DNA of 64,000 nt from the NCBI RefSeq assembly GCF_000571935.1, contig NZ_ATAX01000006.1, positions 106,695-170,694 of the forward strand, given 5' to 3'. Source of the stretch: Ruminococcus flavefaciens 007c (GTDB lineage Bacteria > Bacillota > Clostridia > Oscillospirales > Ruminococcaceae). A program made the position numbers and the translations under genes. The notes under the pieces are model-generated. The model was not told the DNA's origin, ran no database searches, and was given only the letters and a program-made list of their open reading frames with translations. Below are positions 9,019-18,848 of this stretch, piece after piece; position 1 is the first letter of the stretch, and the number at the start of each line of letters is the position of its first letter.

Positions 9019-11640
9019 TTACTTTCTGAATGCTGCGATAGACTGTTCTATCTTTGCCATTTTCTCATCTGCCTTTGCCAGCTTAGCCTTTTCGGCTTCA
9101 ATGAGCTGTGCGGGAGCCTTTGCGATAAAGCCCTGATTATTCAGCTTTCCGCTGAGGAAGTCTATATCCTTCTGAACCTTAGCCTTTTCCTTCTCAAGAC
9201 GTGCTATCTCCTTTTCCTTGTCAACCAGCTCGTCCATAGGAATGAAGATACGTGCGGAGTCGGTAACTGCATTGGCAGAATCGGGAATATCGAACTTGTC
9301 ACCTGTCTCAACAGCGGAAGCGGAAGCAAGCTTCTCGAAGAATACTGCGCAGGAGTTGAAGAGCTCCTTGTCGGCAGTCTCGATAAAAAGCTTAGCCTTT
9401 ACCGATGGCGGTACGTTCATTTCTGTACGTGTATTTCTTACAGCCTTGATAGCTGAGATTATCTTCTCGAATGCCTTCTCCTCGGCTGTGAAGTCGATAG
9501 AAGCATCATATGTGGGATAAGTCTCGAGGATTATCATGGACTTCTCATTGTTGAGTACCTGCCATATCTCCTCTGTGATGAAAGGCATGAAGGGATGGAG
9601 AAGCTTCAGCATACCCTGCATAGCCCATACAAGAACTGCCTGAGCCTTTGCCATTGTCTCGCCGCCTGCCTGTATACGGGGCTTTGTGAGCTCGATGTAC
9701 CAGTCGCAGAATACGTCCCAGATAAAGTCGTATATCTTCTGTGAAGCAACTCCCAGCTCGTACTTGTCAAGGTTCTCGCCAACTTCCTTAGCAAGCTGAT
9801 TGAACTTATTGACAAGCCACTTGTCCTCTAATTCAAGCTCTGCGGGAAGTCCCTTGAACTCAAAGTCCTCGGGGAGATTCATCATAATGAAACGTGAAGC
9901 GTTCCAGAGCTTGTTTGCGAAGTTACGTGCAGCCTTTACCTTGTCGTCGATATAACGCATATCGTTTCCGGGTGAGTTGCCTGTAGCAAGCATGAATCTG
10001 AGAGCATCAGCACCGTACTCGTTGATAACTTCAAGCGGATCGATACCGTTGCCCAGTGACTTGGACATCTTGCGTCCCTGTGAGTCACGTACAAGGCCGT
10101 GGATAAGAACTGTATCAAAAGGTACCTTGCCCATGTTCTCCAGACCGCTGAACATCATTCTGATTACCCAGAAGAAGATGATGTCATAACCTGTTACGAG
10201 AGTATTTGTGGGATAGAAGTATTTCAGATCCTCTGTATTCTCGGGCCAGCCCAGTGTTGAGAAGGGCCAGAGTGCAGAGCTGAACCATGTATCGAGAGTA
10301 TCGGGATCCTGTCTCATGGGCTTGCCGCACTTGGGACAAACCGCGCTGCTCTCCTTTGTAACTACCATTTCACCGCACTCGTCGCAGTAGAATGCAGGTA
10401 TCTGATGTCCCCACCAGATCTGACGGGAGATACACCAGTCCTTGATATTTTCAAGCCAGTGGAAGTATATCTTGTCAAAGCGCTCGGGAACGAACTTTGT
10501 ATCGCCGTTCTTTACGGCAGCGATAGCAGGCTCAGCGAGGGGCTTCATCTTAACGAACCACTGTGTGGAAACCTTGGGTTCAACAGTAGTTCCGCAGCGG
10601 TAGCAGGTACCTACGTTATGGCTGTATTCCTCTATCTTAACGAGAGCGCCTTCCTTTTCGAGATCCTCGACTATCTTCTTTCTTGCCTCATAGCGGTCCA
10701 TGCCTGCATAAGCGGGATAGTCGTCAACGATAGTAGCGTCGTCGTTCATTACATTGATAACAGGGAGGTTATGGCGGAGACCTACCTCGAAGTCATTAGG
10801 GTCGTGAGCGGGAGTTATCTTAACTACGCCTGTTCCGAAGTCCATTTCAACATAGTCATCGGCAACGATAGGTATCTCACGATGTACAAGAGGAAGGATA
10901 ACCGTCTTGCCAACGAGGTCTGTGTAGCGCTCGTCCTTGGGGTTTACAGCTACGGCCGTATCGCCCAGGAGAGTCTCGGGACGGGTGGTAGCAAGCTCCA
11001 GATAGCCGTCGGAGTCCTTTATCTTGTAGCGGAGATGCCAGAAATGGCCTGCCTGATCCTCGTAAGTAACCTCAGCGTCCGAAAGTGAAGTCTTACATTT
11101 TGGACACCAGTTGATTATACGCTCGCCTCTGTAGATGAGACCTTTTTCGTAGTACTTGATGAAAACTTCCTTAACTGCCTTTGAGCAGCCCTCGTCCATG
11201 GTGAAGCGCTCTCTTGACCAGTCGCATGAGGAGCCAAGCTTCTTGAGCTGCTCAACGATACGGCCGCCGTACTGCTTCTTCCACTCCCATGCGCGCTTCA
11301 TGAAGCCTTCGCGTCCCAGGTCCTCCTTGGTAACGCCTTCCTTGCGCATAGCCTCAACGATCTTAGCCTCTGTTGCAATAGCAGCGTGATCTGTACCGGG
11401 AAGCCAAAGTGCGCTGTAGCCGCTCATTCTCTTCCAGCGGATAAGGATATCCTGGAGAGTCTCATCAAGGGCGTGTCCCATGTGGAGCTGTCCTGTGATG
11501 TTCGGAGGGGGAATAACTATAGTGTAGGGCGTTTTCTTCAGATCAGCCTCTGCACGAAAGCAGCCCTTTTCGTTCCATGCGGCATAGATACGGTCCTCAA
11601 AGTCCTTGGGATCGTATGCCTTTGCAAGTTCCTTTGCCAT
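9019..11640 (-). CDS. valS: Valyl-tRNA synthetase
   Basis: 873 residues, the usual ValRS length. It charges tRNA-Val with valine in the cytosol and removes mischarged threonine through its editing domain. Seen: the class I signature PNITGQLHMGHALDE with HMGH at 53-56, CP1 editing domain features, zinc-type CxxC knuckles (CDECGE and CPKCGK), GRKMSKSLGN near residue 520, an anticodon-binding domain and a C-terminal coiled coil rich in Lys, Glu and Ala. The gene is preceded by a T-box leader with its own promoter, so expression should rise when uncharged tRNA-Val accumulates. Confidence 0.97.
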   Translation of the reverse strand: MAKELAKAYDPKDFEDRIYAAWNEKGCFRAEADLKKTPYTIVIPPPNITGQLHMGHALDETLQDILIRWKRMSGYSALWLPGTDHAAIATEAKIVEAMRKEGVTKEDLGREGFMKRAWEWKKQYGGRIVEQLKKLGSSCDWSRERFTMDEGCSKAVKEVFIKYYEKGLIYRGERIINWCPKCKTSLSDAEVTYEDQAGHFWHLRYKIKDSDGYLELATTRPETLLGDTAVAVNPKDERYTDLVGKTVILPLVHREIPIVADDYVEMDFGTGVVKITPAHDPNDFEVGLRHNLPVINVMNDDATIVDDYPAYAGMDRYEARKKIVEDLEKEGALVKIEEYSHNVGTCYRCGTTVEPKVSTQWFVKMKPLAEPAIAAVKNGDTKFVPERFDKIYFHWLENIKDWCISRQIWWGHQIPAFYCDECGEMVVTKESSAVCPKCGKPMRQDPDTLDTWFSSALWPFSTLGWPENTEDLKYFYPTNTLVTGYDIIFFWVIRMMFSGLENMGKVPFDTVLIHGLVRDSQGRKMSKSLGNGIDPLEVINEYGADALRFMLATGNSPGNDMRYIDDKVKAARNFANKLWNASRFIMMNLPEDFEFKGLPAELELEDKWLVNKFNQLAKEVGENLDKYELGVASQKIYDFIWDVFCDWYIELTKPRIQAGGETMAKAQAVLVWAMQGMLKLLHPFMPFITEEIWQVLNNEKSMIILETYPTYDASIDFTAEEKAFEKIISAIKAVRNTRTEMNVPPSVKAKLFIETADKELFNSCAVFFEKLASASAVETGDKFDIPDSANAVTDSARIFIPMDELVDKEKEIARLEKEKAKVQKDIDFLSGKLNNQGFIAKAPAQLIEAEKAKLAKADEKMAKIEQSIAAFRK

Positions 11641-11676
11641 TCTATCATTCTCCTTTAATGTTATATTGGTCCGTGC

Positions 11677-11945
11677 AAAATAAAATCGCCCCGAACCGTC
11701 AAGGTCCAGGGCGAACTAAAGTCCGTGTTACCACCTGAATTCGGGAATTCTCCCGCACTCTGCGAAGCCGATGAGCTTCTTCCCCTGTAACGTGAGGATC
11801 ACGCCGCATACTACTGAGCAAAAGCCGTTGGCACGCGAAGCTCCGAAGCTACTTCCGCAAGCCCCTCATACTGCCTTTCACCCTGCGGCAGCTCTCTGAA
11901 AATCGGGTCTCCTGCGTACTCCTCTTCATCATCGCCTTTGAATAC
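11677..11945 (-). promoter_or_regulatory. T-box riboswitch of valS
   Basis: On the minus strand the leader shows a Stem I region with an AGAGAGC segment and a GGGTGAAAGGC distal loop, a T-box core AGGTGGTAACACGGA (plus 11722-11736) and a terminator GGGCGA...TCGCCC followed by T-rich sequence (11677-11714). This is the standard arrangement in which uncharged tRNA stabilises the antiterminator. A GTA triplet at 11852-11850, just before a TTCGGAG segment, is a candidate valine specifier codon, but I place it only tentatively. Confidence 0.9.
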
Positions 11946-11951
11946 TCTCCT

Positions 11952-11980
11952 ATTATACACGATAAAATCCCGTTTGTCAA
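11952..11980 (-). promoter_or_regulatory. Promoter of the valS T-box transcript
   Basis: On the minus strand TTGACA (11980-11975), 17 nt, TATAAT (11957-11952): a consensus sigma-A promoter. Confidence 0.9.
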
Positions 11981-12015
11981 GACGAAAAAAAGAACTGAGA
12001 GATGAGAACTTAGAT

Positions 12016-12123
12016 CTAAGAATTGTAAGAGGCTACTACCATTTCATAAAGAGAGGTCAACTGTTCAATCATACATAATTCTTCATCTGTTAACTTGTCA
12101 ACATATTCTCCGTTTAATATCAT
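12016..12123 (-). CDS. Small 35-residue protein downstream of a lipoprotein
   Basis: A short frame reading MILNGEYVDKLTDEEL..., acidic and amphipathic, of unknown function. It has a clear ribosome binding site (AAAGGAG, 9 nt before the ATG) and begins 15 nt after the stop of the lipoprotein gene on the same strand, which suggests one transcript. Base composition matches the AT-rich 5' half of that neighbour. No signal peptide or membrane segment is seen. Confidence 0.5.
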   Translation of the reverse strand: MILNGEYVDKLTDEELCMIEQLTSLYEMVVASYNS

Positions 12124-12138
12124 GTCTTTATTACTCCT

Positions 12139-12975
12139 TTAATTGTATTTAGAAAAATATTCATCAATTTTATATTCATTTTGTGTTCGTTTTTCGTTCA
12201 AATGATCGTCTTGTAATACACTGTTTTTTAAAGAGTCAAAAGCAAAGCTGTAATAGCCTAAATAGTGCTCATCATTATAATAATCCGTAAAATTACCATA
12301 AGTCATCTTTGATATTTCAAAATCAGAATTCATTATATTTATCCTCTGCCTTCCAGCCATTTTATGCTCATAAAGATATTTTGCAAAATTAACTGCAAAC
12401 TTTTCTACATCATCTTGAGTACAGATACTTTCTGAAAGAAAAATAGAGTCAAATACACCAAGTTTCCATTGAAAATCACAATCAACAACTTCTGATTTCT
12501 TAATATCACAGGCATTTACATCTGTAAACACCACAAAATCATCAGAATCGAAATAATCATGAATGAAATTTGTGACAAGCTCATTATAATAATCTACAAC
12601 AGATTTATCATGATAATCATCTGTAAAACCGTCCTTTGTTGCCCTGACGGTAACGGTATTCCTGCCGTAATCTGCTCCTAACAGCCGAGGATAAGCATAC
12701 AGTGTTTCCGTTTGATTTGCCGCCGGTTCGAGGTATCCCCCATAGATGAATTCCTCGTCATACTTCTCGTTGAGATAGGTTATCATCTCGTAGATACGCT
12801 GAATTGAGCGCAGTTGAGAGTCTGTCAGTTCGTCGGCTTCTGTGGAAAGCCCCTCTGCTGCAAGAAGCTCCTTCTGCCAGTCGTTGAGTTCTTTAGTTTT
12901 TGTTGAAGTCCTGCCGCATGAGAAAAGTCCTGCTGTTAAAATTGCTGCAGCCAGTAGTGCGATGATTTTTTTCAT
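12139..12975 (-). CDS. Predicted lipoprotein, unknown function
   Basis: 278 residues starting at ATG 12975 (AAAGGAG 9 nt upstream; the longer frame to 13047 runs through the promoter). The N-terminus MKKIIALLAAAILTAGLFSC is a lipoprotein signal with lipobox LFSC, so the mature protein should be tethered to the outer face of the membrane. The rest is acidic and Tyr/Asp-rich, with no family I recognise. The gene is markedly more AT-rich over its 3' two thirds than its neighbours. Expressed from an extended -10 promoter and followed closely by a 35-codon frame. Confidence 0.75.
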   Translation of the reverse strand: MKKIIALLAAAILTAGLFSCGRTSTKTKELNDWQKELLAAEGLSTEADELTDSQLRSIQRIYEMITYLNEKYDEEFIYGGYLEPAANQTETLYAYPRLLGADYGRNTVTVRATKDGFTDDYHDKSVVDYYNELVTNFIHDYFDSDDFVVFTDVNACDIKKSEVVDCDFQWKLGVFDSIFLSESICTQDDVEKFAVNFAKYLYEHKMAGRQRINIMNSDFEISKMTYGNFTDYYNDEHYLGYYSFAFDSLKNSVLQDDHLNEKRTQNEYKIDEYFSKYN

Positions 12976-12996
12976 TAGTATCACTCCTTTGAATGT

Positions 12997-13005
12997 ATTA
13001 TAGCA
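12997..13005 (-). promoter_or_regulatory. Extended -10 promoter of the lipoprotein gene
   Basis: Minus strand TGCTATAAT, an extended -10 element. No convincing -35 box is seen. Confidence 0.5.
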
Positions 13006-13100
13006 CATTTCATATGCTTGAAAAAGACGTCGTTTGTCATTAATCATGTGACATTTGTCATTATTACATCGCCATGACGGAAAAAATCTCGTTTTCCCCC

Positions 13101-13129
13101 TTGCACTCAGCTCCGAACTGTGATATAAT
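13101..13129 (+). promoter_or_regulatory. Sigma-A promoter of prfB
   Basis: TTGCAC at 13101-13106, 17 nt, TATAAT at 13124-13129. It lies so close to 13132 that translation must begin at 13162. Confidence 0.85.
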
Positions 13130-13161
13130 ATGTGTATCTATGTTTGAAAGGATTTGAAACC

Positions 13162-14280
13162 ATGATAATACTTGATGAACTCAGAGTCGAAATGACGGGC
13201 TACCGCAAGGAAATGGCGGAGCTCGCAGACGTTCTGAATATAGAAAACGCCAAGAAGCGCGTTGCGGAGCTTGGCGAGGAGACTGCAAAGGAAGGCTTCT
13301 GGGACGACCTCGAAAACTCCCAGAAGGTACTGAAGGAGCAGAAGTCCCTTGAAAAGAAGATCGATCATTACAACAAGCTCAACGAGAATCTCGAAGATAT
13401 CATCACTCTTATCGAGCTCTCTATCGAAGCTGACGACGAAAGTGACATCGAGGAGATAAAGAATGAGTCCGAGGCTTTCAAGACCAAGCTTGAGGAAGAA
13501 AAGCTTGCTACTCTCCTTACCGGCGAGTACGACAACGCCAATGCTATCCTTACCTTCCATGCAGGTGCAGGCGGTACAGAGGCTCAGGACTGGGCAGAGA
13601 TGCTCTATCGTATGTACAACCGCTGGGCTGAGCGCCATGAGTTCAAGGTGGAACTTCTTGACTACCTGGACGGTGATGAAGCAGGCATGAAGTCCGCCTC
13701 CATACTCATCGAGGGTGAAAACGCCTACGGCTATATGAAGTCAGAGTCAGGAGTTCACAGACTTGTCCGCGTATCTCCCTTTGACGCACAGGGACGCAGA
13801 CACACATCATTTGCAGCTCTTGAAGTTATGCCCGAGCTCGATGACTCTATCGAAGTCGATATCCGTCCCGAGGATATCGAAATGGAGGTTTACCGTTCCA
13901 GCGGCGCAGGCGGTCAGAAGGTAAACAAGACCAGCTCCGCTGTACGTCTTATCCATAAGCCAACAGGTATTGTTGTTTCCTGTCAGACACAGCGAAGCCA
14001 GTACCAGAACAAGGACTACGCCATGAAGATGCTCCGTTCAAAGCTCATTGAGATCAAGGAGCGCGAGCACCTTGAAAAGATCGAGGATATCAAGGGCGTT
14101 CAGAACCAGATCGCATGGGGCTCACAGATCCGTTCTTATGTATTCATGCCTTACACTCTCGTTAAGGACACACGTACAGGCTTTGAAAACGGCAATATCC
14201 AGGCTGTTATGGACGGCGACATCGACGGCTTCATCAATGCATACCTGAAGTCACTCTCCCACGGAACACTGGAAAAGTAA
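13162..14280 (+). CDS. prfB: Peptide chain release factor 2
   Basis: 372 residues. RF2 terminates translation at UGA and UAA. Seen: the SPF stop-codon recognition tripeptide (RVSPFD), the catalytic GGQ (SSGAGGQKVNK) and the long N-terminal helical domain. ATG 13162 follows GAAAGGA with 9 nt spacing. In many bacteria codon 26 of prfB is an in-frame UGA requiring +1 frameshifting; here the equivalent segment (ADVLNIENAKK) reads through in one frame, so that autoregulation is absent. Transcribed alone, between its own promoter and terminator. Confidence 0.97.
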   Translation: MIILDELRVEMTGYRKEMAELADVLNIENAKKRVAELGEETAKEGFWDDLENSQKVLKEQKSLEKKIDHYNKLNENLEDIITLIELSIEADDESDIEEIKNESEAFKTKLEEEKLATLLTGEYDNANAILTFHAGAGGTEAQDWAEMLYRMYNRWAERHEFKVELLDYLDGDEAGMKSASILIEGENAYGYMKSESGVHRLVRVSPFDAQGRRHTSFAALEVMPELDDSIEVDIRPEDIEMEVYRSSGAGGQKVNKTSSAVRLIHKPTGIVVSCQTQRSQYQNKDYAMKMLRSKLIEIKEREHLEKIEDIKGVQNQIAWGSQIRSYVFMPYTLVKDTRTGFENGNIQAVMDGDIDGFINAYLKSLSHGTLEK

Positions 14281-14296
14281 TAATATAAACTGATGA

Positions 14297-14323
14297 GGGA
14301 CGTCCGACGGACGTCCCTTTTTT
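14297..14323 (+). terminator. Terminator of prfB
   Basis: Stem GGGACGTCC (14297-14305) and GGACGTCCC (14309-14317), loop GAC, then six T. Confidence 0.92.
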
Positions 14324-14456
14324 CGATCAGTCGCCGCAGGCGGCACCACAACTCTCAACTTGCGGGACGCCGAGGACTCCCAACAGGATCCGCGTCCCTC
14401 TGTCCTTCGGACATCTCCCTGTACTACATGGAGTCACCGTCCCCTACTCCCTCAAC

Positions 14457-14834
14457 TCAAAGCACACTTGTAAGAAGCGGCGTTTCGCCGCTTTTCAGCA
14501 TTTCAAGCATATCGCGGAGCTCTGCAAGCTCCGCCGCCATTTCGTCCTCCTCGTTCTCGGCAAGGTGAACTATCCGCGAGCACAGGCGGTCTATCTCAAT
14601 TAGCCTGTCATACTTCAGCAGCACAGAAGCTCCCTCACGGAAGCTCTCCCATTCAGCGTTCAGCTCCCGAGCCATATCGGTCACGGTCATGGTATCGCCG
14701 TTTTCCGCAAGCTCATATATCTGGTCTACCTGCGAAAGCATGGCATCACAGCGGCGGTTCACCCACAAGCTTGTAAAAACGCTCATCCCGACGAGGAGCA
14801 GCAGAACAGCTGCTGCCATTTTAACTCTTGTCAT
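14457..14834 (-). CDS. DUF4363 family membrane-anchored protein
   Basis: 125 residues: one N-terminal membrane helix (about 5-24) and a helical, acidic domain. It matches my memory of DUF4363 proteins, which sit next to DUF421 genes in firmicutes. It overlaps the end of the DUF421 gene by 14 nt, so the two are translationally coupled. Function is unknown. Confidence 0.75.
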   Translation of the reverse strand: MTRVKMAAAVLLLLVGMSVFTSLWVNRRCDAMLSQVDQIYELAENGDTMTVTDMARELNAEWESFREGASVLLKYDRLIEIDRLCSRIVHLAENEEDEMAAELAELRDMLEMLKSGETPLLTSVL

Positions 14835-15537
14835 TCTTTTCCTCCGTTCTTACGATCTTCGGCGGAGCGCCCTGTTTATCGGCGATATAGAAGCTTCCTC
14901 CGCTGTCAGCTGTCATAATGAATACCTCACCGACAGTCAGTCCGTATTTTTCAAGTACCTTCTCCGCAGCACTCCTGCTGAGCTTCAATGACTCCATAGC
15001 CTGAGGAATGAACTTCCCGTCGGATATTATAAGCACGGGAGGGTCACTGCACTCTGCCCCTATTTGCATATCACGTCTTGTAGGAGTTTCCAGCGGCTGC
15101 TTTTTCATAACGGAAACACTGCCTGTTGTCTCGACAACAGCAAACTGCACCTCGCTCAGGTCGAATATCTCCTGTCCTCTCAGTGCCATGAGCAGATCAT
15201 CCACCGAAAAGCGAAGCTCCCGCATAATATCCCGCTCTATGCAGCCGTTCCTGACGATTATCTTTGGGCTACCCGATATGAGCTTTCTCAGCTTCGGCAG
15301 CCTCAGATTTATCCACGATACCATCACCTCAAAGCAGACCAGAGAAAGTATCGGCGTAACTCCCACTATCACGGGGATATTGACATCTTCAATGGGCAGC
15401 GTCGCTATATTGGAAACAAGTATGGTTATGACCAGCTCAGACGGCTGGAGCTCCCCCAGCTGACGCTTACCCATGAGTCTTACAGCGAATATTACCAGTA
15501 TATACAGCATCACCGAACGGATAAGAACAACGCACAT
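14821..15537 (-). CDS. DUF421 (YetF-like) membrane protein
   Basis: 238 residues: three N-terminal membrane helices with the family signature RLMGKRQLGELQPSELVITILVSN (first residues of the match shown in part: MGKRQLGELQPSELV), then a cytoplasmic DUF421 domain. It is known from the YetF/SpoVAE-type families in Bacillus and Clostridium, with no firm biochemical role. ATG 15537 has AAAGGAG 9 nt upstream, but that site is buried in a 12-bp inverted repeat (15545-15580). Confidence 0.85.
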   Translation of the reverse strand: MCVVLIRSVMLYILVIFAVRLMGKRQLGELQPSELVITILVSNIATLPIEDVNIPVIVGVTPILSLVCFEVMVSWINLRLPKLRKLISGSPKIIVRNGCIERDIMRELRFSVDDLLMALRGQEIFDLSEVQFAVVETTGSVSVMKKQPLETPTRRDMQIGAECSDPPVLIISDGKFIPQAMESLKLSRSAAEKVLEKYGLTVGEVFIMTADSGGSFYIADKQGAPPKIVRTEEKNDKS

Positions 15538-15544
15538 AAAAATA

Positions 15545-15580
15545 CAGCTCCTTTGCCTTTATTTTACCGCAAAGGAGCTG
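15545..15580 (-). promoter_or_regulatory. Hairpin covering the DUF421 ribosome binding site
   Basis: CAGCTCCTTTGC (15545-15556) and GCAAAGGAGCTG (15569-15580) form a perfect 12-bp stem with a 12-nt loop. In the minus-strand mRNA the 3' arm contains the AAAGGAG of the DUF421 gene. It has little T-tract, so a terminator role is less likely than masking of the ribosome binding site. Confidence 0.55.
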
Positions 15581-15622
15581 ATATATTCGCAATATGATCC
15601 GATACACCCCTATAACTTTTTT

Positions 15623-16246
15623 TCAGTCTGCAAAACGGGCGTTATACTCGGTATAAGCCTTTACTATTATCTCCGCACACAGCTCGTCCCCGAGCTCTGC
15701 GCTGTTGAGGCAGAGGGAATACTGATCCTTATCCTGCCAGACTCTTCCCGTATTCACATTATAGAAGGTCTCGCGGCGCTTATCTGCCTTTTTCATAACG
15801 GATTCCGCCTTGTTCTCGTTGATCTCGTACTCTTTGATTGCACGCTTCATGCGGTACTCGGGATTAGCGTAAATATACACGCTGAAGCAGCCCTTATCCT
15901 CAAGGATATAGCTTCCGCAGCGTCCCACGAGCACAAAACTCTTCTCATTGTCTGCTATTTCATTTATGATCCGGCTCTCCATAAGGAAGACCTTATCCGA
16001 GAGAGGAAGGTTCTCCTCCATGGTCCTTCCGGGATTTGCCGAAAGAAGAAGCGAATAAAGGAAGCTTGTAGGCACATTCTCCTCGGCACTCTCAAGGTAC
16101 TCGGGCGCTATCCCGCACCTTTCCGCAGTCATCTCCAGTATCTGGCGGTTATAGCAGCTTATGCCGAGCTTTTCTGCGGCAAGCTTTCCGATTATACTGC
16201 CGCCGCTTCCGTATTGACGTTCAATAGTAATTATAGTCTTTTTCAT
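15623..16246 (-). CDS. Cytidylate kinase-like P-loop protein
   Basis: 207 residues of the cytidylate-kinase-like family (AAA_26). The N-terminus MKKTIITIERQYGSGGS carries the family's P-loop variant GSGGxxIGK, and the middle shows FVLVGRCGSYIL. These proteins resemble CMP kinase but replace the canonical GxxGxGKS/T loop; their substrate is not established. Transcribed alone. Confidence 0.82.
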   Translation of the reverse strand: MKKTIITIERQYGSGGSIIGKLAAEKLGISCYNRQILEMTAERCGIAPEYLESAEENVPTSFLYSLLLSANPGRTMEENLPLSDKVFLMESRIINEIADNEKSFVLVGRCGSYILEDKGCFSVYIYANPEYRMKRAIKEYEINENKAESVMKKADKRRETFYNVNTGRVWQDKDQYSLCLNSAELGDELCAEIIVKAYTEYNARFAD

Positions 16247-16304
16247 CGTATTATACCCCCAAGTATAAAATTGTATATTAGTACAGATAATAGATCACAA
16301 TCTT

Positions 16305-16332
16305 ATTATACCACATTTTGCACACATTTCAA
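16305..16332 (-). promoter_or_regulatory. Promoter of the cytidylate kinase-like gene
   Basis: Minus strand TTGAAA (16332-16327), 16 nt, TATAAT (16310-16305). Confidence 0.6.
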
Positions 16333-16416
16333 GCCGTTTAAGCATAATAATTGTCTAAATAGTAAAATTCTATGTTTTCAACAATTTCCACTATGTTGTA
16401 TTGTGCATTATTCAAA

Positions 16417-16452
16417 ATAAAAAACCTCCCGTCGTTTATCACAACGGGAGGT
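16417..16452 (-). terminator. Terminator of gdhA
   Basis: Stem ACCTCCCGT (16424-16432) with ACGGGAGGT (16444-16452). On the minus strand it is followed by TTTTTT. Confidence 0.88.
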
Positions 16453-16498
16453 AAAATCTTTACTTTACCGGATCACTGATAGATCGTCAGTTTTCCGA

Positions 16499-17908
<1,410 letters not shown>

Positions 17909-17917
17909 TCACTTAAA

Positions 17918-17946
17918 ATTATAGCACTCTGTGCCAAATATTTCAA
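17918..17946 (-). promoter_or_regulatory. Promoter of gdhA
   Basis: Minus strand TTGAAA (17946-17941), 17 nt ending in TGC, TATAAT (17923-17918): sigma-A with an extended -10. Confidence 0.8.
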
Positions 17947-18079
17947 GGCTTTATAGCAGTAAATCCAAAATTTTTCTATTTGTATACCAAAATCACAATT
18001 TAGATGCCGAGATTTGTATAAGTCTTACAATTTTATACTGATTTTGTCCTTTTGAGTTCATGTAATGCGTCAGCACCAG

Positions 18080-18109
18080 TTTACATATTAATCAAAATCA
18101 AGGTATAAA
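18080..18109 (+). promoter_or_regulatory. Possible promoter of a small RNA
   Basis: TTTACA at 18080-18085, 18 nt, TATAAA at 18104-18109, placed just before a terminator-like structured segment. Confidence 0.4.
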
Positions 18110-18115
18110 ATGCAG

Positions 18116-18210
18116 TTGAAAGAAAGCATTATGACGGCAGTCTCTGTTCACAGCTCCATAGCTTTCTATGCAATATTTCAGTAGATGGAGGCTCTTATGA
18201 TGCTTTTTTT
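18116..18210 (+). ncRNA. Candidate structured small RNA of about 95 nt
   Basis: An 11-bp outer stem (18124-18134 with 18195-18205, two G-U pairs) encloses an inner stem (18152-18159 with 18185-18193, one bulge), and a run of seven T closes the unit. A promoter-like sequence lies just upstream, and the next gene has its own promoter at 18243-18271, so this segment may be an independent transcript. I recognise no known riboswitch or RNA family in it. Confidence 0.4.
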
Positions 18211-18242
18211 ATATATTTTGCCTCTTTTTTTTATATTTCATC

Positions 18243-18271
18243 TTGATTTTACGATTAAAATAGTATATAAT
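18243..18271 (+). promoter_or_regulatory. Promoter of the HD-metY operon
   Basis: TTGATT (18243-18248), 17 nt, TATAAT (18266-18271). Confidence 0.75.
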
Positions 18272-18314
18272 ATATTCATTCGATGAAACTGATACCATGC
18301 AAAGGAGGCAGCTG

Positions 18315-18821
18315 ATGCTGAAAGCTATATGTTCCTCAAAGGAGCTGACCGATAACAGCTATTATGACTGCGTCAGGGATATAATAGACTGTCAGCAGCT
18401 TCAGGATCTGAAAACGATAACTCATCATATATCGACTACACGTTTCCAGCATTGTGTCAACGTTTCCTATTACAGCTATATAGTATGCAGGAAATTCAGG
18501 CTAAATGCCCGTTCTGCTGCAAGAGCCGGCCTTCTTCATGATCTGTTCTATTATGACAGGAAGGAGTATAACTCCGGAAAGGTCAGAGGTCAGGCCTCCC
18601 ACAGCAAAAACCACGCTATGATAGCCTGCGCAAATGCTGAACAAGTCACCGATATATCCGTTCTCGAACGCGATATGATCGCAAAACATATGTGGCCCGT
18701 CACAAGGCCTATGCCCAGATACAAAGAGACATACATAATCACTATCATCGACAAATACTGCGCTGTTCTTGAATTCTGCGTACCCAAGGTACAAAGAGTG
18801 ATACACAGAAAGGCACAGTAA
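18315..18821 (+). CDS. HD-domain phosphohydrolase
   Basis: 168 residues of an HD-type metal-dependent hydrolase. Metal-ligand candidates are H in TTRFQHCVNVSYY, the HD pair in AGLLHDLFYYDR, and H in SKNHAMIA. The longer frame starts at 18297, but AAAGGAGG lies inside it (18301-18308), 6 nt before ATG 18315, so 18315 is the start. It precedes metY by 27 nt on one transcript. Substrate is unknown; the family includes nucleotidases and (p)ppGpp hydrolases. Confidence 0.8.
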   Translation: MLKAICSSKELTDNSYYDCVRDIIDCQQLQDLKTITHHISTTRFQHCVNVSYYSYIVCRKFRLNARSAARAGLLHDLFYYDRKEYNSGKVRGQASHSKNHAMIACANAEQVTDISVLERDMIAKHMWPVTRPMPRYKETYIITIIDKYCAVLEFCVPKVQRVIHRKAQ

Positions 18822-18848
18822 CATATATTACACAGGAGGTCCCCTAAA

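Noticed and set aside
10405..11088. Plus-strand frame opposite valS
   Set aside because: Antisense shadow of a conserved synthetase gene.
13132..13161. Upstream start of prfB at 13132
   Set aside because: It lies only 3 nt past the -10 box, so the transcript would start at or after it.
15473..16420. Long plus-strand frame across DUF421 and kinase-like genes
   Set aside because: It is antisense to two well-supported genes and has no ribosome binding site.
18111..18314. SAM riboswitch before metY
   Set aside because: The conserved SAM-I core and kink-turn elements are not present; the structured segment ends in its own T-run.
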